From Verticillium longisporum (lineage: Eukaryota; Ascomycota; Sordariomycetes; Glomerellales; Plectosphaerellaceae), in NCBI GenBank assembly GCA_019188255.1, contig JAETXT010000002.1, positions 4,774,001 through 4,838,000 on the forward strand: DNA of 64,000 nt, in the 5' to 3' direction. The position numbers and the translations under genes are program-made. The notes under the pieces are model-generated. The model saw nothing but the letters and a program-made list of their open reading frames with translations, was not told the origin of the DNA and made no database searches. Shown here piece after piece: positions 57,434-64,000 of the stretch. Each line of letters opens with the position of its first letter. Position 1 is the first letter of the stretch.

Positions 57434-58039
57434 ATGGAGGCACGCACCCTCGCCCGGCCAGCAGCGAGCCTGCTCACGACGACGCTCTCCCCTGCCGGCA
57501 CCGTCGCCCGCCGCTCGCACCAGACCTGGTCGCGCACAAAACGCGCCCTCAACATCGCGCCCCACCCGTCCTTTGCTCCCGCCGAGGGCGGCGACACCAT
57601 CATCTTCAACCCGCCCGCCGCCGAGCCATCCATCTACCACACCCCTACAAGTTCCTCCCCAAGTCCGACCCGCGCCGCAAGCACGCCGACCTCTCCTCCC
57701 TCTTCGCTGCCCCCTCCTCCCGCGCCGCCGCCGCCGCCAAGCTGCCGCCCGCGCTCAACGTCCCCTCCCGCAACCCCCGGTACCACCTCAACAAGGACGA
57801 CGTCGCCGAGATCCGTCGCCTGCGCGCCGAGGACCCCGTCCAGTGGAGCGTCAACCGCCTGGCGCAAAAGTTTGACTGCTCCGAAGTCTTCATCACCATC
57901 TGCACCCCCGCCGCGGGAGCACACGGAGAGGCTCGAGAGGAAGCTCGACGCCGTCAAGAACCGGTGGGGTGCCATCCGGACCAAGGCGAGGACCGAGAGG
58001 ACGAAGCGGAAGGACATGCTGTTCCGCGGCGAGCTATAA
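57434..58039 (+). CDS. MRPL20: Mitochondrial large-subunit ribosomal protein L20, two frame breaks at C-runs
   Basis: Starts MEARTLARPAASLLTTTLSP, a typical mitochondrial presequence with RRSHQTWSRTKRALNI beyond it. The middle part, in another frame after the four-C run 57642-57645 (one C missing), reads YKFLPKSDPRRKHADLSSLF and then RNPRYHLNKDDVAEIRRLR and SVNRLAQKFDCSEVFIT. After the five-C run 57905-57909 (two missing or one extra) the original frame resumes as REHTERLERKLDAVKNRWG and ends MLFRGEL at TAA. The result is 201-202 residues, normal for fungal MRPL20. All blocks match the fungal MRPL20 family (L20, mL58) of the mitoribosome. Both breaks are judged assembly errors. Confidence 0.87.
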   Translation: MEARTLARPAASLLTTTLSPAGTVARRSHQTWSRTKRALNIAPHPSFAPAEGGDTIIFNPPAAEPSIYHTPTSSSPSPTRAASTPTSPPSSLPPPPAPPPPPSCRPRSTSPPATPGTTSTRTTSPRSVACAPRTPSSGASTAWRKSLTAPKSSSPSAPPPREHTERLERKLDAVKNRWGAIRTKARTERTKRKDMLFRGEL

Positions 58040-58519
58040 TGACGAGAGAAGTACAGAAAGAGAGGAAGAGCCAACAGGAAGGCGTGCCCGGTCTGGTACT
58101 CGGCGACGGAAAAGGCTACCCACGGCTATTTTATCCGAGGTTGTCAAGCTGTATCACCACTCACGGCCACTCGATAGATGAAGGGGGAGGAGAGAGAGAA
58201 AGAGAGAGGCAAGAGAAGCAAGGCCTGTAAGATAGGACGGAGCTCGGAGCGGAAGAGCCTTTGTTCCATATGTGCCTTTATGGCAACTTGTGTCAGCTAT
58301 TACTACCTATCGTGGTGAGAAGGACGTCTCATCATCATGTACTCATATTACTTTTGAACTCCGCATACACTCAGCCAACACATTACCGTATCCAACGAAC
58401 CAACCAAACTCCGTTTGAGCAACGCCACGTCTGAATGCTTCCAAACTAGGAAGCGACGTCTCTGGCTCGTGTTTTGCCCGGCGCCGGGGAAGAAGCGGCG
58501 GGAAGCGGTCCCGGAATCG
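58040..58519. other. Convergent 3' intergenic region
   Basis: Between MRPL20 and the Cys-rich gene. GA-rich near 58184-58215. No gene seen. Confidence 0.5.
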
Positions 58520-59985
58520 CTATGCCACGGGGCCCGACATCAAACCCATCGCCTGGCCCGACTTGGCTGCCATCTTCTCGCTTTTGCTGGGGATCACCCG
58601 GTAGCACCAGCCACAGAAGCTCCGCACCTGATGGCTGCGCTCCCTGTTCATGATCCTGTGTTTGGACTTCTCGTCTTCCCACTCAGGGACACAAGCACCC
58701 ACCCGTACCATCCGGACGAGCTTCTTCTTCACCACCCCGCCAATGCCCTCAATCTCGTGTCGCTCATAGCCTGGCCCGAGCTGCAGTGGTGACGGCGTCC
58801 GTTGGCGCTCATGAGAACTGACGCTGCTGCTGCTGTCCTGGCGGTGCAAGAATGATCCGGGTGTGCCAGGCGGAGTAATCGTTTCTAGCTAAGATACGCG
58901 GGCATCTTCGGCATCGCAATCTGTCTCTTGCTCAACCTCCTTGGCTGCGACGCAGTCGCTTTCCCGCCCGCATATGACACCTCGATCGCCGTCTCCAATG
59001 CCCGTTCCAAGTCCGCCAAGGACTTCGCCGTAGTGACTACGCCATTTCCAGACACTGCGATGCATCAGCATGGAATATGAGAAAATATCGGCTGTCGACT
59101 TACCAATTGTAGTCCGAATCAGAGGCGCGGATGCCTTTGCCACAGGGCTGGCACAGCCATACACCGGCATTCTCATCACACTGGCAAAGTTCTCGTTGAA
59201 CTTCATCCGCCTCCTGAGGTGTATCGGGGTCGATTGGTGGGCCCAGTAAAGCCCCGATCGGCGCATCGACACACGATGTGCAGAGTCGCCTATGACGCTC
59301 AGCGCTAGCAGCAGCACCAGGCCGCTTGATAGTGCAGTTCTGCAAGGATCGTCAGCGTGTTCCTCAGCTTGGCATGTATGTGCCACGCTCGGGGAGATCA
59401 AACGTACTCTGCAAACTGGGACGCCGCATAACCTGCACTCGCTCACCAAGTCGCGAGCACATTGACCGCTCTTGCCATTGTATGGAAGGTAAGAACCGGA
59501 GCGCAGAGAACGGGGGTCTGCTTCGAAGTAGTGGTTGCCGGCTCTGGCGCGGAAACGCAGAGTCGACTCAGAGTCAACCGGCTCTTCACTGTTGATGCAG
59601 CGTAGCGTTGCCTTCAGTAAACTAGATCGGTATTGAATCAAGCCCTCGTGTATGAGGTAGGAGGTGCGGGAAAGGCTATCGAGAGTGTTGAGGTCGATGT
59701 GCTGCACCACGGATTCGACGATGCTAAGGATGCCATGTCAGATTGAGTCCGATAAGAAACTGACCAAAAGCACGCTGTGTGTAGCGTGACGAAGCAGACT
59801 TACGGATATTGTCCAAAGGCTCGAGTAACGCAGTTTTGGAAGATCGACCTTGTATTCGGTTCATGCAGGTCGTCATCCATGATGAGCCTGGGCGCATTGG
59901 GTTTTGCGACCGAGACACGCCGAGGAGCAGGTGTCTGAAAGGTCAACTCGACGTCTTCGTCTTCGAGATCAACGATGACAACCAT
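58520..59985 (-). CDS. Conserved fungal Cys-rich protein of unknown function, with an in-frame TAG
   Basis: Exons 59985-59804, 59723-59408, 59339-59104 and 59054-58520 give 423 codons in consistent phase. The N-terminus is acidic (MVVIVDLEDEDVELTFQTPA). After an F-box-like helical stretch (VVQHIDLNTLDSLSRTSYLI), Cys pairs probably bind zinc: CRLCGVPVCR, NCTIKRP, RRLCTSC, LCQCDENAGVWLCQPCGKG. A Gly-rich block LGGLGTGIGDGDRG and VAAKEVEQETDCDAED follow. Codon 300 is TAG (58891-58889) between EDARVS and LETITPPGTPGS; the frame is the same on both sides. The C-terminus has YERHEIEGIGGVVKKKLVRM and two Cys at SFCGWCYRV. I recognise the arrangement from uncharacterised fungal proteins; a ubiquitin-ligase adaptor role is only a guess. 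Confidence 0.7.
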
Positions 59986-61611
59986 CTTGAGAGCAGCTTT
60001 TGTACCTAGTGTGGCTAGCGGTATCTTTTCAATCGTCGATATCGAGGTTGGGGCAGGTGCACCTGGCGGTCAGGCAAAGACGATAAGTCGCCTGCTGCAG
60101 GGGCAAGTTGTGAATGTGCTCGGAAGTAACGGTTGAGCAGAAGGAGGAAGAACAGAGGGTCTAGAGTCTCAACAGTGTATGGTCATTTCTCCAGGTCCCA
60201 TTGCAGAGAGAAATGTGCAGATACTCAAATTCGCGAGACGAGTTTGAACGAAAGGGGTGGTGACGCGATCGAGAAACCCGAGTGACCGACAGTGATGGGG
60301 GTAGGCGCGGGGTCGGAACGCGCGTTGGGATGCGGAAGATCGATGCAGAGAAAGAGGCAGGGACGCAGGCACCTGATGATTGGAGAAGGGGAAAAGACTT
60401 TGTGCAGCATGCAGTCAAGCCGAGAACGTTGGGGATGTATGGGAAGTGACGAGTTGATAGGGTTGGGAAGGAGGAACGGAATGTCACTTGTCCATTGAAG
60501 CTCACACATGGAAGCACCCGTGACGATAGATAGCCCATAGGTATGGTGACATAACTGTCGCCCACCTGCAAGCCACTGCTAAGGCTACTACAGGTTAGCT
60601 GCAGAGGCAGGCTCGACCCACAGACCCCCCAGCGCATGGCGAAGCTGGCAAGGCAGGTGACACTGGTAGCTCCTACTCCGGCGACGGCAGGCGGGGGCTT
60701 GGGGAAGGTGGATTGCGTGGGCCTGTCCACATGCGGCCGAGCCGTCGCCGCATCTCGGAAACACCCTCGGAGACGTCGGGGCGGGGCCCAAAGGTCTACA
60801 CCGCTGTCGCCAAAGATTTTCGAGCTGTCATCGCGGTTGTTTAGCGCATGCCATTGTTGGGGGTGGCTTGCTGGCTGTATGACTCGGCTGGGTCCCCGGA
60901 AATGAGCTCATGATTCGGAGCCCGACTTTCGGAGACTGGCAACGGCACGGCCAGCCCCAGGCAAGTGGCCGGCAGGGCTCCGCCCGAGGTTTTTGGGTGG
61001 CGGAGCTCCGAGCCCGGCTCGGAGCGGAGGTCCTCGACCGTTCCTGACCTGAGAGTAAGGTATTTCTTCCAAGATGACGATCGTGCCCTCTTCTGTGAGG
61101 CTGGTAGCCTCGTGGGCGAACTGCAAGCGTGTTTACTGAGATTGGGCAATGCCAATCTAGCTTAACGTGCTGGCCGAGTCGCATTTATACCAGAATCCGC
61201 CATCTGGCTGGCTTCCATGAGGACAGGATGACAGCCTCGAGGATCGCGCCGCGTTTTGAGTACCACACAGAACCAATCAGATGTGCGAAGACGTTTGGCT
61301 TCCTGACAAATGTTCAGATCCTCAGATGTTCCATACCATCGTGCACGCTACGTGGCGCTGTTCATCCCGAAAGTTCAGTCGAGTAACGAAGTAATGAGCT
61401 TTAGCCGACGTGCGCTACGGAATGAACGGCCTAGAGCCCTTTACCGTCTGGTTCGAGCACGGCGCCCTACGGTTGAGGTCACGGGGACGAGGAGGCTGCC
61501 GAACACGCACAGGACTCATGCTCGTGCATTTCATGCGCAGAATTGAGCTAGAGCGGTCAGCAGCCTGGCCGAGTCTGCTTCCAAACGGACTCCAGGAAGT
61601 AGTTATTCTCA

Positions 61612-61641
61612 GGACTCTCAGAACTCTCAGAACTCTCAGAA
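61612..61641 (+). repeat. GAACTCTCA tandem repeat
   Basis: About three and a half 9-bp copies, GGACTCTCA, GAACTCTCA, GAACTCTCA, GAAC. Confidence 0.85.
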
Positions 61642-61924
61642 CATTAGACAAAGAACCAAGTATTACGTCGGTCGGTGGACAGGACAACCCTGTGACTGAC
61701 TCGATGCGACATACTGAGTGTCAAGAGAGCCTAAGCCGCCCCCTTTTCAGATGATGCAGTGGAAAGGGTGGGTTGAAGGGTGGCCAGAAGCCGATTCGAA
61801 ACCATTGGCAAGGCGAGTGGGGACCTCCTCACCAAAAAAAAAAACAGGACAAGGCTCGATGAATGCGTGGGCTTGGCTGTTGGTGGGTCACAACGACGAC
61901 TGTGTCGCTATGTGGCGGGCTTGC

Positions 61925-61937
61925 AGGTACCTACCTC
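61925..61937. repeat. GGTACCTACCT motif
   Basis: AGGTACCTACCT, a short copy of the intergenic palindrome family. Confidence 0.55.
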
Positions 61938-63603
61938 GCCGCGTCTCAAGGACATTAGCTCAGATGACATGCCTGCCAAGGTGGTGTTCTGTGCATATTG
62001 CGATGAAAAGTACGACACTCAACGCCAAGCATAGAGCTGGAAGCAGAGCTGGTTCTCGCCACCCAGCACTTGTCGTCTGATAGTTGCAGAATGATGGCTC
62101 CTGCAATCACAGGCCGGCACTGCCACACTCTGGATTGGCCGATGTCAAGAGTTGATGGGCACCGGGACTTTCTCCCGACCAGTCGATCATTATCATAGAA
62201 CCCATGATGATAACCATAACACGGCAATTGCATGCCAACCCCGAAAATCAATTGATTACTTACTTGTAAATCAAGCGGGGGAGCCTCGAGGACTGGCCGG
62301 GACAGGGGCACAGCGGCTGTGACAGGTGAATGATCTCAAACAGAGGCGCTGGGATAATGTCGCGAGGGTGGTTGTCGAGGTGAAGAGAGAGGGGTGTTGG
62401 ATGCGTTTCGCTGGTAACGAGGAGGAGGGGCAAAAGGTGGGTAGGGGAGGTGACAAGTAAGAGAAGGATTCTAGGCGCACTTGGCCCTGTGTGACGGACG
62501 GTTTGTCGTCTGTAGTGGTTGCCGTCACCTCTGACCCTGCGGAGGCCCCGAGAAGCGAGACCCCCAGGCTCAAACGTGAGGCTCCAATTCCAAACGTGTT
62601 ATGTCAGCAGGGCACAGCCCTTGATTGGCGTAAATTCACCGGCAGTCCCGTTATGCCGATCTCATACCCTTGCGATAATCATGCTCCTCGTCGACTTGAC
62701 CTCCCGGACGACTCCTCAACTCCACCATTGACCTGCTTCACGATGTAGCTGCTTGACCCACCTCAACCGCTCAACTTTGCCCAGCTCTCCTCTGTTTTGC
62801 ATCCTGCAAACCTCTGCCGACGTAGCTGCTCACATAGAAATGCGACTGGATCCTTGGCTATCCCCCGTGCCCTCGTTCTGTCACAGCCCCCTTGTGTCTC
62901 GCGCCTTTATCCAGAAACGTCGAAGTGTCTTGACCTCTCTGCTCGTCGTCTGAGAACGAGTTGGACATGTTTTTCTTCTGCTCCTTCAACGCTGGAGCTC
63001 CATGGACTACGAATCTTCATGTGCTGTGCTTGACCTGGGCGGAGAGGCCACCACATTTGAAGTGCCCAACCCCGACAGTAACATTCTTGGCGTGCTGGCC
63101 TGCTCTGACCTCTATCGGACCCGATCAACAAGGCTGGAGTTGCCATCCCAGGCTCCATCAATGGATGTGCGGCACATCATCCCAGTTTCCGCGGTGGCGC
63201 AACTTCGCCCGAAGAATCAGGACAGAAACAGGGCATGGGCAGAGACACGCTCAGCCTGGAGGATCCCGGCCTCTTACCACCCCTCTTTAGGTCCCACCAT
63301 CCGTTCGGACGCTCTTTTCTGGGCAACATGGCCGCCGTCGGAACACGCGATTAAGCTTATGGTATCCCCCCTGGGACAAGTCTGGTTCGGCTTGCTCTCC
63401 ACGGGATGTGTCTCATGATCGACCGCCCTGCAGAGCTTGGCGATGCATGAGCAAGTCCCGCACAGCAGCCTGGTCAGGGGCTGAGATATTGGTCCGAAGT
63501 CATAGGACGAAGTGAGGCTCTTGACGTACTGATCTTTTGCCTTATTTAGATGACAGCTTCTCGCCCTCTTTCATCACGACTCGTTGCAGCTTCAGCCTCA
63601 TTG

Positions 63604-63632
63604 CTCTCTCTTTCTCTCTCTCTCTCTCTCTT
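63604..63632 (+). repeat. (CT)n microsatellite
   Basis: Mostly uninterrupted TC dinucleotides about 200 bp before the ATG at 63823. Confidence 0.8.
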
Positions 63633-63822
63633 CGCCATCCTTCCGAGTGTTCCTTTCCATTCTTTCCCTTCTCTACCGCATCTTGTCGTTCTCTTCTCGG
63701 TGCCAGGACACCTCGCTCCTCCAGTGAGCTTTTCGTTTCATTCTCTCCTTTGAAAGGCAGCCAATTTTATCCACCATTTCCTGATATACCTACATATCGG
63801 AACCCACAGATCACATCTCACC

Positions 63823-64000
63823 ATGATGTTCAAGGCCAGCGCCACCGCCCTCCTCCTCCTCCTCGCCAGCGAGACACTTGCCTCCCAGCAAGGGTTCCAG
63901 AGCCAATTTCAGGGCGGCGTCATCCCGCCCCCTGCCGCCGCTGCTGCTCCAAAGGTCGTCCCGGTGCCCCCCGTCGTCGAGGCCCCCGTTGCAAAGGGGC
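63823..64000 (+). CDS. Secreted Pro/Ala-rich protein, N-terminal part only
   Basis: ATG at 63823 (a second in-frame ATG follows at once) and open to the window end, 59 residues. A signal peptide is clear: MMFKASATALLLLLASETLA with probable cleavage near residue 20. The start of the mature part is Gln-rich (SQQGFQSQFQGG) followed by a Pro/Ala/Val-rich repeat-like region (PPPAAAAAPKVVPVPPVVEA). Such sequences occur in fungal cell-wall proteins and small secreted effectors, but no family can be named from this fragment. A (CT)n leader precedes it. Confidence 0.6.
   Translation, partial: MMFKASATALLLLLASETLASQQGFQSQFQGGVIPPPAAAAAPKVVPVPPVVEAPVAKG

Larger units (their letters stand above)
59986..63822. 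other. Large intergenic region
   Basis: About 3.8 kb, the largest gap in the window. Contains a 9-bp tandem repeat (61612-61641), a TACC unit (61925-61937) and a (CT)n run (63604-63632) in the probable leader of the last gene. Open frames at 60161-60730 and 63002-63418 have no recognisable domains. No gene recognised. Confidence 0.45.

Noticed and set aside
13049..58891. UAG reassigned to an amino acid in this organism
   Set aside because: The PhyH gene, igo1 and the Cys-rich gene all end naturally at TAG, and the expected residues at the four internal TAGs differ (Glu, Lys, others).
58877..58900. A small intron hiding the TAG in the Cys-rich gene (GTATCTTAG...)
   Set aside because: It would be 9-13 nt, far below any spliceosomal intron, and the 13-nt version breaks the frame.
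61430..61520. Possible tRNA: a GGTTCGAG B-box-like string near 61450
   Set aside because: No matching A-box, acceptor stem or anticodon arm could be folded on either strand.

Overview
This looks like a stretch of nuclear chromosome from a filamentous ascomycete (Pezizomycotina, most likely Sordariomycetes). Coding regions are GC-rich with C/G third positions. Introns are short and mostly GT...AG. The gene set is typically fungal: CON-6, an Inn1/Fic1-type ingression protein, the Ino80 subunit Iec3, mitochondrial ribosomal protein L20, a Bud2-type RasGAP and Igo1. Intergenic DNA repeatedly carries a TACCTAGGTA-type palindrome. I cannot name the species.

Layout: con-6 (cut by the left edge, -), TMEM234-like membrane protein (+), unrecognised protein (-), proteasome alpha1 (-) divergent from a WKF-domain nucleolar protein (+), phytanoyl-CoA dioxygenase-family protein (-), claudin-like tetraspan protein (-), RNase T1-type secreted protein with a probable GPI tail (-), KpsF/GutQ-type SIS isomerase (+), Fic1/Inn1 (+), UTP15 (-) divergent from an MFS transporter (+), Igo1 (+), MYG1 (-) divergent from IEC3 (+), NADP isocitrate dehydrogenase (+), C2H2 zinc-finger protein (-), NOT3/5 (-) divergent from D-aminoacyl-tRNA deacylase (+), CYP40 cyclophilin (+), Bud2-like RasGAP (-), conserved unknown protein (-), MRPL20 (+), Cys-rich unknown protein (-), and the start of a secreted protein at the right edge (+). 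Most are single-copy housekeeping genes. I see no secondary-metabolite cluster, transposon, CRISPR array, tRNA or rRNA. Intergenic spaces are large, up to about 3.8 kb.

The genes do not form a pathway. Loose themes are ribosome biogenesis (UTP15, WKF protein), mRNA decay and quiescence (NOT3/5, Igo1), protein turnover and folding (alpha1, CYP40), mitochondria (IDP, MYG1, MRPL20) and polarity/cytokinesis (Bud2, Fic1).

The most striking property is sequence integrity. Eight otherwise intact genes need twelve reading-frame corrections. Eleven lie in C-tracts (sense strand) and one next to an A-tract. Four other positions carry an in-frame TAG inside a conserved ORF. The frame breaks look like homopolymer-length errors in the assembly rather than gene decay. 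The TAGs are less easily explained and deserve read-level checking. I found no convincing previously undescribed system. The best biological leads are the probable surface-anchored RNase T1-type protein, whose catalytic Glu codon reads TAG, the KpsF-type SIS protein in a fungus, the recurring palindrome, and three conserved or unrecognised unknowns.
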